Shown: positions 34,944 to 46,267 of the stretch, piece after piece
Position numbering within the stretch: the stretch's first letter is position 1
Layout of the letters: each line of letters begins with the position of its first letter
DNA from: Rhizophagus irregularis
Lineage: Eukaryota; Glomeromycota; Glomeromycetes; Glomerales; Glomeraceae
Reading direction: 5' to 3'
Assembly (NCBI RefSeq): GCF_026210795.1
Contig: NC_089440.1
Span: 4,030,001-4,094,000, forward strand
DNA length: 64,000 bases
Program-made: the position numbers and the translations under genes
The notes under the pieces: model-generated
Databases searched by the model: none
The model's input: the letters and a program-made list of their open reading frames with translations, nothing else
What the model was told of the DNA's origin: nothing

Positions 34944-37103
34944 TCATTCTTCTTTTGCATCCTTATTACTTTCTATTTTGTTTTTATTTTCATTTTCATT
35001 TTTAATTTTCTCTTCATTATCCTTGTTTCCGTCTTTGACATCCTCTTTGACATCTTTTTTCTTCTCCGTGTTTTCATATTTAACTTCTTTCTCATCTTTG
35101 TTATCGTCTTCGAATTCCTCCTTAACTTTTTCCTTCTCCTTATTTTCGTCTTCGATATCATTTTTCTTCTCCTTACTTTCATCTTTAACAGCCTTTTCCT
35201 TATCCTTGTTTTCGTCTTCGACATCCTCTTTGACATCTTCTTTCTTCTCCGTGTTTTCATATTTAACTTCTTCTTTCTCATCTTTGTTATTGTCTTTGAA
35301 TTCCTCTTTGACTTTTTCCTTCTCCTTATTTTCGTCTTCGACATCAACTTCTTTTTCACTTTCATCTTCAACAACCTTTTCCTTATCCTTGTTTTCGTCT
35401 TCGACTTCCTCAACTTCTTCTTTCTTCTCCTGGCTTTCGTCTTTGGCTTCCTCTTCAGTTTCCTCGATTTTCTCACTAATACGTTGAGCTTCTCGTAAAG
35501 CTTCTTCTTCTATTTGTTTTGCAATTTCTTCAGGGCTCATATCTTTGTATTTTATAACTAATTCATAAACTTTTTCTGGAATAAGGTGAATATCATTACG
35601 ATATAAAACCATAGTCATCATAACTTCACAAGGAGGTAATAATCTTTCGGGAATTTTTTCAATAATATATTCGGGAAATTCGACTTTGGGATTTTCACTG
35701 ATAATTTTATACATTTTATTAATTTGATAACAAGTGCAATAACCAAGGTTAAGATGTACATCCATACGACCAGGACGAATGCAAGCAGGATCGAGATGTT
35801 CAACGTGATTTGTTGTCATCACAATAATATTTCCTTCAGCCAAAATATTGCCGTCCAAACATCCTAAGAAAGTTGATAAACTAAAACCCGAAAATGATGG
35901 ACCCGTTGGAACATCTTGGTCATCTTGTTCAGTATCTTTTTTATCGATAGACGTAGATTTTGTAACACTAAAAAATAATTTTTTTCTTGTTCGTTTATGA
36001 AGAACTGTTGATTGTGTATCAACATCTTCAAGCACAATAATTTGATTAGCAGGAACCGAACTAAATGCAGCGCTTAATTGATTATCATTCGAAATACCCT
36101 TGAGATTTAAATAATAAGTATCACGAGATAAATGCGAAGAAATGGCATTTATCAAACTGGTTTTTCCTGTCCCTGGACTCCCATATAATAAAATACCGCG
36201 TCGATAAGGTATACCAATTCTATCATAAAAAGCTTTATCATTTATAAATGTATCTAATTCTTTTTTTAATAAAATTTCTTGTGATTCATCTAATGCAACA
36301 CTATCTAAATTTCTAACGCAAGATAATGTTTGAACGCGATACCAATAATGACCGTTTCTTTCATATCTTGAACGAACTTTTACTTTTTTTTGAGTTTCTA
36401 GGTAAGATCGTGTAATTTCATTTAAATAATCAGTTATAATATCAATACTTGTACTCGATTCTTTAGTAGTTGTAATAAAAATTGAAGGTTTTGATTTATT
36501 TCCACTTGAACTTCCACAATAATAACTTTCATCATAATCATTATTATTATTTTTATTATTATTATCTTTCTCATCTTTCTTTTCTTCGGAAGGCACACTA
36601 TATGTGACATCAAATTTTAATCCTTTATATTCAATCATAATTTTTTGATTTTTTTCAGGAAGAATATCAAAACCTGGAGGAGCACATTCATCATCATTAT
36701 TACGATTGACTGAATCTGTATGTCGTACAATAAATGAACCTTTATCTAAGCACTTTGTTTGTTGAGAAATTAACCAAGATAAAGCTTTATAAATTACACT
36801 AACAGTTAAATCACCATAAGTTCCTTCGGTATAGTATTCAATCTGAATGGTGATAATATTATCACTTCTTATTGGATCATCTGATTTTGTCGAACTAGTA
36901 ATAATTCTATTGTATAATGCGAGAGCTAAAGTGGAAATTCCTGATGCTATAATACTTGTTAAAAACATATCAACCGTCATTATTCCGGTCATATACGAAC
37001 CGAATTTTACTGGAAGCCATGCTAAAAGAATCGAATTCACTTGAGATTGAGTGAATAAATCAATAAAAGGTTGAAAGATTTCAGAGTCGGACAAGTCAGA
37101 CAT
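34944..37103 (-). CDS. BCS1-like AAA ATPase with long charged tail
   Basis: A single-exon frame of 719 aa from the ATG at 37103. An in-frame ATG at 37169 would add 22 mostly hydrophobic residues. I prefer 37103 because MSDLSDSEIF begins the conserved-looking part. Near residues 33-65 is one hydrophobic segment (GIMTVDMFLTSIIASGISTLALALY), as in BCS1-type proteins anchored by one N-terminal helix. A BCS1-N-like region follows, then AAA motifs: Walker A GSPGTGKTS (about 307-315), Walker B IIVLEDVD (about 354-361), the sensor MTTNHVEHLD and the Arg finger in RPGRMDVHLNLGYC. The last 180 or so residues are almost only K, E, D, N and V, in two copies of a roughly 60-residue repeat. Yeast Bcs1 is much shorter (about 456 aa) and inserts the Rieske protein in mitochondria; whether this homologue does so is unclear. 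Confidence 0.88.
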   Translation of the reverse strand: MSDLSDSEIFQPFIDLFTQSQVNSILLAWLPVKFGSYMTGIMTVDMFLTSIIASGISTLALALYNRIITSSTKSDDPIRSDNIITIQIEYYTEGTYGDLTVSVIYKALSWLISQQTKCLDKGSFIVRHTDSVNRNNDDECAPPGFDILPEKNQKIMIEYKGLKFDVTYSVPSEEKKDEKDNNNKNNNNDYDESYYCGSSSGNKSKPSIFITTTKESSTSIDIITDYLNEITRSYLETQKKVKVRSRYERNGHYWYRVQTLSCVRNLDSVALDESQEILLKKELDTFINDKAFYDRIGIPYRRGILLYGSPGTGKTSLINAISSHLSRDTYYLNLKGISNDNQLSAAFSSVPANQIIVLEDVDTQSTVLHKRTRKKLFFSVTKSTSIDKKDTEQDDQDVPTGPSFSGFSLSTFLGCLDGNILAEGNIIVMTTNHVEHLDPACIRPGRMDVHLNLGYCTCYQINKMYKIISENPKVEFPEYIIEKIPERLLPPCEVMMTMVLYRNDIHLIPEKVYELVIKYKDMSPEEIAKQIEEEALREAQRISEKIEETEEEAKDESQEKKEEVEEVEDENKDKEKVVEDESEKEVDVEDENKEKEKVKEEFKDNNKDEKEEVKYENTEKKEDVKEDVEDENKDKEKAVKDESKEKKNDIEDENKEKEKVKEEFEDDNKDEKEVKYENTEKKKDVKEDVKDGNKDNEEKIKNENENKNKIESNKDAKEE
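34960..35450 (-). repeat. Internal coding repeat of the AAA ATPase tail
   Basis: On the coding strand, a purine-rich segment repeats a roughly 180-base block encoding EDENKDKEK, DVEDENKEKEKVKEEF, NKDEKEEVKYENTEKK and EDVKEDV, then again with small changes. It explains the long Ser/Phe/Leu frame on the opposite strand (34978-35487), which is only a shadow of the skewed composition. Confidence 0.8.
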
Positions 37104-37169
37104 GATGTAAAAAGAAAATAAATAAATGTTTAATTTTTTAAGTAAAAACGAAAAAAAAATAATATTCAA

Positions 37170-39306
37170 TCAATTAAGATATTAATTAATGAAATGGATT
37201 ATTTTTTTTTATTCCGAATAAAAAGGAATGAAAAAAAAGTTGAGACTTCTTCCCTTGTATAAATAACTTCCATTTTATCCGCAGAACAATAATTGGTAAA
37301 CAATATGGTAAAGAGAAGGTAGTGATTTGCAATGAAAAACAAGAAGAAAGAACGATTCTAATACGAAAATAAAAGTTCAAAATTTGGACAATGAATATTA
37401 TGAAATGAGTCACAATAAAATGATAATATATTGCACGTTCAATAATCGGATTTAAGTTTTCCAAGCGCCGATTATCTGATTTTTGAATTTTTTTATCGTT
37501 TAATTCAATTAGATGCGACGCTTACTTATCCACAAAAGGGAAGATTGTTTATTAATGAACCTTCCCATAGGATTATAAAGTTTGGATTGTTTGTAACGTT
37601 CAAAGTAGCTGATGAATAGTCAGTCATTTACAATATATTTTATTGATTGTTTCGCTTTTTAATTTATTTTCATTTTCTTTTCTTTTAAGTAAATAATATA
37701 CTGATTAATGAATTATTATAACTATTGTTGTTATTAGAAAATCGGAGGAGTTGAAAATTGCACGCAAAGTTCCGATTTCATATGAGATATGCATGAGCGA
37801 ATGAGCGATGTTAAAAATGTCACTTACATTGTACTTGGCGCTAAATTTCGTATCAAAAAGGAATTAAATTTAAAATGACTGTTATAATAATTAATAATTT
37901 TGGTGGTAACTATTTCATATATGTAACAAGAAACCTTGTAACGTTATTTGATGTTACTGCTGACAGTGATCTATTTCAAAAAAAATGCGGAATAGGCTAA
38001 TAAAAATTGATCCTGTCTTTAAAATTAGTTTTTTTTTTAACTCGTCTCAGACTTAACGTTGCTTATCAATCTTATCAATTTTTTTATTTTTTTTTATTTT
38101 TTTTATTTTAATAAAATTATTACATACTCGTTAGCTGCAGATATTTTTTATCTTTGCGTATTACCGTACTACCATCTCATAAAAGGTTAAAACTTATAAT
38201 ATATTAGCTCGCTCTTTTTAATACTGTCTCTTATTAATATATTAGAAATTTAGAATATATTTCTGTTTTTGTGTTCATCGATTATGCATACCAGATTCAA
38301 GTAACACATGGTTTACTTACAATAACAACTAGCATTAAACAGTTTATTTTATGGTTAGCTTCATCAATATATAAGGAAAATTATAATAATAACTAGTAAA
38401 TTAAAAAGCCCAATTTCCTAACTGTATTATGATGTACAGTTCATGCCACAAAACAGTAAATTTTACGACTAATAACACTTAGCCTGCAGTCGCTTCTTTT
38501 TTGTAGTAGTTGTTTTGATTACCTTTATTTTGTTCCTATTGTGAGTCATTCCTTCTACATTATTGGAATACATCTATAATTCTTTTCGTTATAACTTTTT
38601 AAATTTGATCGATCATTGTAAAAAAAAGAAAACCGCAGCAGGAGGCGCAACAAATTTACTGCGTACGTGCGTATCTTTACGTTATAATCTAAATAATTTA
38701 TATTATCAAATAATTGTCGAGCAGTATGACTAATAGTTGAATGAAGACCAAAAAGGTTTCAATTGATGTAAAAGAATGTACTGTAAATCGTTAAGAAGCC
38801 GCCCAAAAATATGAGATGATGTAATTTTATATATATTAATTAACTTATTTATTTCATATCAGATATTACTATTTGTTCGCTACGCGATAGTTCCTTTATT
38901 TCAATGTGTCATGATATAATAGGGCAGTATCTTTATCGCAAATAAATGATGACGTAGTGTCTACTATTAAAATAGTAAGGATTATATATTTTTAATTGAT
39001 CACTGTATTACAAAATTTTATAACAATATAAAATGCGCTCACAAATTTCATCAAATGAAAGGACATTCGAACCTTGAAGAAACCAAATGGTTACATGGGT
39101 TAGACATAGTCTATATGAAGCTCGCTCATCTTGTACACTGTTACTATATATCCAAATTATTCTTTACGGAATATCTTGTCCTTACAGAAAAACGAAAAAC
39201 GTGTAATATGAAAATGAAAGCTTGTCTTGTGTAAATAAATGACTTAAAAATTTCTGCTGCATACCACCAAAAAAAAAAAATTAGTAGGTCAGTAGGATAT
39301 ATACGC
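37170..39306. other. Upstream region of the AAA gene and intergenic DNA
   Basis: No gene supported. The minus-strand frame 37186-37464 sits directly upstream of the AAA gene, is A/T-rich and shows no family features. The remainder is non-coding. Confidence 0.45.
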
Positions 39307-39500
39307 GTATCCCTATAAAAAATTTTATCCGTTATTTCTGTAAAAACTCCGTAAAAATGGGCCTTTCACGGATCCATTCACGGAAAATGTAAATAATTCG
39401 ATAAATTCTGTGTTATAAAGTTATTAATTCCGGAAATATGAGCCTTTTACGGAAAAAAGATGGAATAAAAAAAACGGATTGACTTTTTTTACAGGGGTAT
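39307..39500. mobile_element. Small MITE-like element with terminal inverted repeats
   Basis: Left end gtatccctataaaaaa and right end ttttttacaggggtatac are imperfect reverse complements, continuing inward to ttttatccg and cggattga. The interior repeats tttacgga/ttccgg-type strings and has no coding frame. About 195 bases long. Confidence 0.6.
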
Positions 39501-41593
39501 ACTAATTAGTACTTGCAAATGAGGTTAAATGACCAAATCCTTCTTTGTTTTCATGAAATCAGTATTTTTAAATTTTGCCTTAAAAGTATAAAAAAAAAAA
39601 ATCTTTTTTTTATTTAATAACTAGGGATGTTATGTAAGCTGAGAATACTTATTATAATATTATTGAACCATGATGTAAATACTTAGCATATTTGATTATA
39701 AGATAGATCACGAAGTAAGGTTTATTATTAGTACACATGGATTGAATTTTAATAGTAAAAACAATAAATTTAATTTTGATTGCTTTATTAATTAATACTT
39801 TAATTGCATAAATCCAATAGCATTAATTTCTGTGTCAATACTACTTATTTAGTAAGTCTCGTAGTAAATATTTACTTTGATTATTACTAAAACTCGCAAA
39901 ACTTGTATTTTTATGTTATATCTTATAGTAAAATCAATAAATTTAAGTTGATGATAAAATACTGAACAAGAAAATCATTTAACTTTGGGCCGCAGCAGCA
40001 GTTTTTTACTTAAAAAAAATGAGAAATATTTCAAAAGAAATTATTTACATGTAATATGATAAATTTGAGAATCTTTCCGTCAATAAATAAGTAGACATTC
40101 TTGAGGTTGAGATAAAGAAATTTGAGGTACTGTACAGCAATAGACAGAAGATAAAGGAATAATGTGATACATGTTTAATAATATGTGATATTGTAATCAG
40201 TAGTTTCCTCAAAAAAGAAACTGGAACAGTTAAAAACTTACTGTCTTGGTATTAATAACGAAAGAATTTTTTACTAGTCACACGTGGCACGTGAATGCGC
40301 AATCTTGTAGCTGTAACTTTGTACATAAATACAAAAAGGTTGCATGTTCGCGAATTTCGATTTTATAAAAAAAAAAATATTTTTTCTGTAACATAAAATT
40401 TTCGAAGGAGACAATAAAAAGATAATCATGCATTGAGAAATTAAAGGCTAAGGTTTTAAAACTTCATTGGATAACAAAATAGACTTTATAAGCTTTTCCA
40501 CTTTATCATTATCCGTGCATAATTCATAATATTAATATGGAAGGAATTTACCATATAAGATGAATGAACGTAAGATCGGAGATTACACGAAAGATGAATG
40601 ATAACAGGACTAGTGAAAAATTTGACAAATTAAATAAACCGATTAAATCGACTTGAGTTCATATATAAAACTCGGTAAACCGTCAATTTAATATCGTTAA
40701 AATTTAATCTTTAAGGCGGAAATTAACATTTCCTGAACTAATATTTACTTAGTAATAGATCATTTTATAATTTTTTCTATCCCAAAAAACTGTATTACAC
40801 AATTGATTTTTCTGTGCTACACATACACAGTAAGCGCATAATCATAAAGAATAACAATAATTGTATTAAGTGACTTTGCTTGCGTTGTAAGACAGTGAGC
40901 AGTGGGCACATTAGCTGTGTACCTTCTCCTAAAACACGGAAATCCCGAAGCTCGAAATTCCGAAGGTACATTATGCCGACACTCTAAATCCCGAAACGTC
41001 AAAATCCAGAATTGCCATAATCCCGACATTTCATAAGCCCGACACTTCATAAGCTCGAAATTCAAAATACCGAAATGAAAAATCTTAATTTATTAAGAAA
41101 TATACTGTACCTTCGGGATTTCGAGTTTCAGGATTTTGGACGGATCACTAGAAGCACTTACGGCAGAGTTATATTAGTTTTGACAAAAAAAACATATGGT
41201 TCACATTTTTATACAGTAATAACTAAAAGAAACAATTTACAATCTTTATCAAAATACTGTACGAAAACTATGAATAATAAATATTGCCGCTATTAAATTA
41301 GACTGTCTTCTAAATTGATCTTTCATATTTATTTAATAATAACAAAGATCAGTCATTTATTTAAAATAAATGTGTTCAAAATGTTAAATATTATTGGTAT
41401 AAAGTAATAAATATAATTTTTTAAAATATAATAAATATAATAAGAATATGTAAAAAGAGTATGAAATTATTAAATTAAGCCCTCTTTTCTTAATATAATT
41501 TTCACAATATGTGTAGAAGTTGGTCGTTTACGCGTCACTGATCACGTGTAAGCACGAGTTCAAAACATTGAATTTTTTTTTGAGAAAACTTAA
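39501..41593. other. Intergenic, no gene seen
   Basis: Non-coding. Near 40935-41140 there is a cluster of degenerate inverted motifs (aatcccgaa, aagctcgaaattc, ttcgggatttcgag) listed below. Frames at 40817-41065 and 41075-41296 are read across that cluster and are not credible genes. Confidence 0.45.
40935..41145. repeat. Degenerate inverted and direct motif cluster
   Basis: Variants of cccgaaattc / cccgacatttcataag recur at short intervals on the plus strand (40943 to 41075), and the reverse form ttcgggatttcgagtttcag follows at 41114-41134. A gaaggtaca and taccttc pair also flanks the middle. Confidence 0.55.
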
Positions 41594-42790
41594 CCTAGAC
41601 CGGGGGGTTTAGGCTTCTTATCCTAGACCTGGGGGGTCCAGACCTCTTATCTTAGACCTTGTGGCACAGCTGATCATTATCAGCCTCATTTGTTTATTTA
41701 CCACCATTTTTTTTTCACACGAAATAAACGCTACGCTCACTCTCTTTCTTACTCTGCTCTTTCATTTGGTTTTTTTCTTTTATATTATTTTTTTCTATAC
41801 AAATTATTTTTCTTTTTTTCATAATAAATATTTTTTATTACCATTATTTTCATAATAGTGTTTATTAGAACAATAAAAAAATCTTTTTAATAAATACAAA
41901 GTGTTCTTTCTCTAATAATTACGCTTTAACACTTGCAATAGGTAAGTTTATTCTGGTTTCTTTAAGTTTTGGATTAAATTATTACGGTATGTATTGTTTG
42001 AAACTTCTTTCAACTAAAGTTTGTGATTTTACTAACATGTACGTGCTTTTTGTAGATTTTCATGGTATAATTTTAGCATTCTGATTAAATTAATTGGCTT
42101 TGGTTGGTATGTTGAAAAATAAAATTGTTTGAATACTTGTATTTACAAAATTTCAATGGAAATTTGTGAAATATTTTCACTTTAATAATGGTATTTTTTT
42201 GATACAAGGTTATTTTGTAAGGAGAGAATAAATAATAATATAATAGATAATTCTTTACCCAGTTGTCAAATATTTGATAAACATTTCTAATATTTGGTTT
42301 AGTTTAATTTTTTGTCATAAAATATTCCAAGAAAAATGCTCATACTTCGTATCTCGTTGTAAAATATTGCTTTAATAAAAAAATTAATTTAAAAATCTTG
42401 AAAAATTTCTATAAATGTTACGCGCGTATTAGCATATAATGTATTATAAAAAAATTTATGAAAATTTCTAAGATAAAAATGTTACGCGCGTATTAATGTA
42501 TATATTATAAAAAAAATTTTATGAAAATTTTATCTGATAAAAATGTTACGCGTGTATTAATGTATATATTATAAAAAAATTTATGAAAATTTTTCTAAGA
42601 TGGTTATTACGCGTGTATACAGTGTATACAGTACATTGTGAAAAATTTTCTAAGATAAATGTTATGCAAAAATAAGTCTTGTCCAATGGATTTCAGTGGC
42701 TGATTAAACCAATCATATTTAAGGAGGGTCTAGGATAAGAAGCCTGAACCCCAGAGGTCTAGAATAAGAAACCTGAACCGGGGGTCTAGG
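41594..42790. mobile_element. 1.2 kb element with compound terminal inverted repeats
   Basis: The left end (41594-41660) holds cctagaccggggggtttagg, cttcttatcctagacc and a second tggggggtccagacctcttat block. The right end (42726-42790) is the reverse complement with the same two-block structure (gggtctaggataagaagcct, then gaaccgggggtctagg). Each terminus is thus made of two roughly 35-base sub-repeats. The interior includes a minisatellite at 42402-42665 and no transposase. The frame at 41661-41855 is Phe/Leu/Ile-rich and not convincing. Probably a non-autonomous DNA element. Confidence 0.75.
42402..42665 (+). repeat. Minisatellite, about four units of 61-64 bases
   Basis: Units carry gttacgcgcgtatta (42417), repeated at 42481, 42545 (gttacgcgtgtatta) and about 42605 (attacgcgtgtatac), each followed by an A/T-rich spacer with tatgaaaatttctaagat. 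It lies inside the element at 41594-42790. Confidence 0.8.
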
Positions 42791-42797
42791 ATAAGGA

Positions 42798-43341
42798 TGC
42801 TCTTTTTTTTTTGGGTGTTACGATAACATGTAGTGTATGGATACCTATGTTCCAATTGTTCCATACAGATCTACATTGTTTATTACCAAATAAGGAAAGG
42901 CCTAGACCGTTCTATTCTGTACCACGTATGGTCACGTGATCCTTTTATATGTGATGTTTAACCATACCTTACATACATAGCCAACCATACACTACACGTT
43001 TACTAAATTAGTGTCAATCCTTATTTGTCACCCGTTATTTGTCACCGTAATCGGTCACACATTCCGGAAAACATATTTAAGAACACAAACAAATCATTTG
43101 ATGAAATAAAATAATACTTAATTCATTAATAACTTTTTTACGAACAGGTTTAAATGTAAAGTACGTCTTTTTAAAAAAAATTACAAATAATACAGGCTTA
43201 AAATTATTATAATATGGAAATTTCAATAAATTTATTTAAAAAATGTCAAATACAAATATAAAGTATAAATACACGTATACTACATAATTTATAATATATT
43301 ATGAAATAAATAATATATGAAACCTAAAAAGCTACATTCTT
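42798..43341. other. Intergenic, 3' flank of orphan gene
   Basis: No gene seen. Contains direct repeats of atttgtcacc / cggtcac near 43023-43060. Confidence 0.4.
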
Positions 43342-43971
43342 CTAAGGGTAGATGTTAGTAGTATGAGTTTGAGTATAATCTGTAATAACATTTTGAGAGT
43401 TGTTATCTTGTTGTGATTGGTCATAATTATCTGACACATGTTGAGAGATATTAACAAAATTCGCACTAGAACCATCTGAACCACTGGTAGTATAGTAACT
43501 ACCGCCGTTATCATTCATATTTAATTGCTCGTAAATTTTGTTTGATGCCAAACAATGAGTCAAATCTTGTTTCAAGTAAAATTCCAAATTTTCTTTACAT
43601 TCTCTTGAGAAATCCAAATTTTCTTGTCGTAGATCATTAATTTCAATCCCATAATTAATTTTATTCAACAAATCAATAATGAATTTGTACGAAACCAGTT
43701 CACAAATAACTTGATAAATTTTTTTATCATCAGGTTGCTGGTGATAAAATACATGTAAATTATCTGATTGAATGTAATTTTGAGTCAAGCAGACGGGATT
43801 GCTTAAAAGATGTGAAACGATTTCAAATGAGATTTCTTTGCAGGTAATATGATAAATTTGATGATCGTTCCCTGCTTTATAAAAAAATGAGTATTCGGCA
43901 ATAACATTATCTTGAGATACGTAATTCATAGTATTAACAGTGGAAGATGAAAGATAATACATTTGGTTCAT
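43342..43971 (-). CDS. Hypothetical protein, 209 aa, with an internal duplication
   Basis: A single-exon frame from ATG at 43971 to the stop at 43342. I do not recognise the family. Two stretches look like copies of one motif: FFYKAGNDHQIYHITCKEISFEIVSHLL (about 29-56) and VFYHQQPDDKKIYQVICELVSYKFIIDLL (about 74-102). Shared positions are FY..D..IY...C...S...I..LL. A hydrophilic Asn/Ser/Gln-rich tail follows (from about 150). No signal peptide or membrane helix. Amino-acid use is balanced compared with random AT frames here, which supports coding. Function unknown. Confidence 0.65.
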   Translation of the reverse strand: MNQMYYLSSSTVNTMNYVSQDNVIAEYSFFYKAGNDHQIYHITCKEISFEIVSHLLSNPVCLTQNYIQSDNLHVFYHQQPDDKKIYQVICELVSYKFIIDLLNKINYGIEINDLRQENLDFSRECKENLEFYLKQDLTHCLASNKIYEQLNMNDNGGSYYTTSGSDGSSANFVNISQHVSDNYDQSQQDNNSQNVITDYTQTHTTNIYP

Positions 43972-45058
43972 ATTGATTCGTGCAAATACTAATATTATGA
44001 AAATCTCGTTATGCGTGCTTTTTGTCGCGACAATTTTTTTTAAAAAAATAGGTCGAAAGAAGTTACTTTTTCTCTCTAATAAAATTAGAAATGGAAGGTA
44101 CTAGATAGCAATCAAAGAAGTAATTTTAATTTGGGATTATTATTATGTAGAAAAGTATTTTATGACTTTTCTTTATTGAAGGAATTTTTGTTAAAAAAGG
44201 AAAAAATAGAGAGAAAAAAAAGTGGTTTTTTTTCGTTATTTATTTTTTTTCTTGAGAAAAAAAATTACAAGAAAAAGAAAAAATAAATTAATTAATTAAA
44301 TAAAATCAACAGATATAAGCGAAAGTGCAAATACTATTGGTTTTTTTTTTGATTCTTATGAAAAGGTTATTTTGAGTTGTTTTTGTACTTTTGTCGAAAA
44401 AAAAAAAGAGGATTTTTGTCCCTTTTATATTTTACCTACTTTAATATTCGGTTAACAATTTAACAATATTAAATTAAAAAAATTTTTTATATTATTAAAA
44501 TAAATAAAATTTAAAATTGTGCAACCCAAAGAGCATAAGTGAAAGTACAAATATTTGAGTAACATTATAGAACACTAATAAAAAAAAAACAGTGAGAGTT
44601 GATGAGGCAACTGTTGATGAGGCAAAAAAATACAATATTTTTTTTCATATAAAAAAAAAAATCAAGAGGTACTTTTAATATATTATAAAATATATTTATA
44701 CAATTTTATACATAAAAAAAATTGTTTGATAACGTAAGTGTTGAACTTGAAATTCTTTTAATTCTTTTACAAATCTATTCATTTTTTTTCATTTTTTATT
44801 CTAAAATATTTTGTTTTCAACAAAAAAAAAAAAGCTCAAATTTGTTTTCTTCTATTAAAAATAGGAAATATCCAAAAATAGAAAAAAAGGGGAAAATATT
44901 TTTGTAAATCTATAGTAAATCTATAGGAAATAGGTCGGTCATAGTCACACAAACATTGAATTATACATAAAATTAATACTGTACCATTTATACATAAAAC
45001 ATTGTTTATATTTATTTTTGAATTCTTTTTAAAATTTATAAAATATTAAAAAGATCAA
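43972..45058. other. Intergenic, no gene seen
   Basis: Long A and T runs, including near-palindromic A/T blocks around 44210-44290. The frame at 44722-44907 is low complexity and not supported. Confidence 0.45.
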
Positions 45059-45412
45059 GCGAATATTATCGCCTTTTTCTTTTTAGTGTGATCTAGCTAA
45101 AATAATAATTAAAAAAGGTGAATTTTAGAAATCTGTGATTACTAAGATTTTATTGTATTTTCAGGTAGAGAGGGTGCAAATACAAAAGTGACTCCTTAAA
45201 AATTTGTGTAACATTTATGCTTAAAAGTTACTTATAAGTAAACTTACTTTAAAACTTGTGATTACTAAAATTTTATTGCATTTTCAGCTTGTATTTGCAT
45301 CTTCTCTACCTGAAAATACAATAAAATTTTAGTAATCACAGGTTTCTAAAATTCATCTTTTTTTATTATTATTTTAACTAGATCACACTAAAAAGAAAAC
45401 GGCGATAATGCG
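45059..45412. mobile_element. Foldback/MITE element with about 125-base inverted arms
   Basis: Left arm 45059-45183 (gcgaatattatcgcc ... agtgtgatctagct ... ggtagagagggtgcaaatac) is matched by the reverse complement at 45291-45412 (ending gatcacactaaaaagaaaac then ggcgataatgcg). The loop carries an extra direct copy of the tgtgattactaaaattttattg block near 45257. No coding frame. Confidence 0.85.
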
Positions 45413-45550
45413 TAAGCCGCTAATAATGATTATTAAAAAGTTAATTTATTCCAATACATTATTCAATTATCAAAGAAATTTTAAATATGAAATTATAAAC
45501 ATTATATAAAAATAAGATAAACAAACAAGATATACAACCACGTTTAATTA

Positions 45551-45695
45551 AGGATCGATAAGTTGATTTAATTTTTTATAACATTCACGTGTTACTTCAG
45601 AATTCTTGAATTTCCGCTCTTCTTCATGCGTAACTTGACGATTTTCAGCTTTTGGTTTTACAAGTTCTACAAATTTTACATGAATGGCTTCAATA
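45551..45695 (-). pseudogene. Unidentified coding-like fragment
   Basis: On the minus strand this reads IHVKFVELVKPKAENRQ, then VTHEEERKFKNSEV and TRECYKKLNQLIDP before a stop at 45551. The balanced, charged composition is unlike random AT frames here, so it is probably the end of a gene or a relic. No start, upstream exon or family is recognised. Confidence 0.4.
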
Positions 45696-46025
45696 TTTTA
45701 AAGAAACAAAGATTAAAGCAGCGAAGGTTCAGATTATCATAAAGCCATTATTTCTATTAAGGAAATTTATGCAGGAGGATTATAAAGTAATCTTTTTAAC
45801 AATCGAAAATATTATAAAATGTTATTTATATTATAAATATTTGTTATTGTATAACGTAGATTTTATAGGTTTTTATAAAAAAATTCATCGGTTGTCCGAG
45901 TAAATATTTATCCATTTGTGATGTAATCTTTTAATAATACGCAAAGGTATTTTTTCTCATTCCATTTCTTTGTTAAATACGGTATGTTAAAAGATTTCGT
46001 GTTTTAAAGATCCCATTCAATAATA

Positions 46026-46080
46026 CCATAAAAGGACTAATTGAAATACTCTGAAGTATTTCAATTTAGTCCTTTTATGG
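46026..46080. repeat. Near-perfect hairpin, 25-base arms
   Basis: Arms ccataaaaggactaattgaa.. (46026-46050) and ..ttcaatttagtccttttatgg (46055-46080) pair fully except for one bulged base around a 4-base ctga loop. It sits 12 bases before the MITE at 46092. It may be an independent tiny foldback. Confidence 0.85.
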
Positions 46081-46091
46081 TTAAATTGTTA

Positions 46092-46267
46092 TACAGTCTC
46101 TCTATAAGTACTATATAATTTTTCTCTAAATGCACTCTCTTACTCAATCTCAAGTATATAGAGATCATGTAAAAATTCTCTCTCTAAATGCACACCCTCT
46201 CTAAATACACATTTTTTCAAATTTCGTTATGGTCTCAAGGGGGGACACTTAGAGTGAGTTGACTGTA
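46092..46267. mobile_element. Tc1/mariner-type MITE, 176 bases
   Basis: Begins TACAGTCTCTCTATAAG and ends AGAGTGAGTTGACTGTA, giving terminal inverted repeats of the TACAGTC-nn-CTC kind bounded by TA, as expected for insertion at TA. The interior has tctctaaatgcacactctct-type short repeats (near 46130, 46175, 46195). No transposase. Confidence 0.75.

Noticed and set aside
34978-35487. 169-residue Ser/Phe/Leu-rich frame on the plus strand
   Set aside because: It is the mirror of the Lys/Glu/Asp-coding tail of the AAA ATPase; the skewed purine strand has no stops on its complement.
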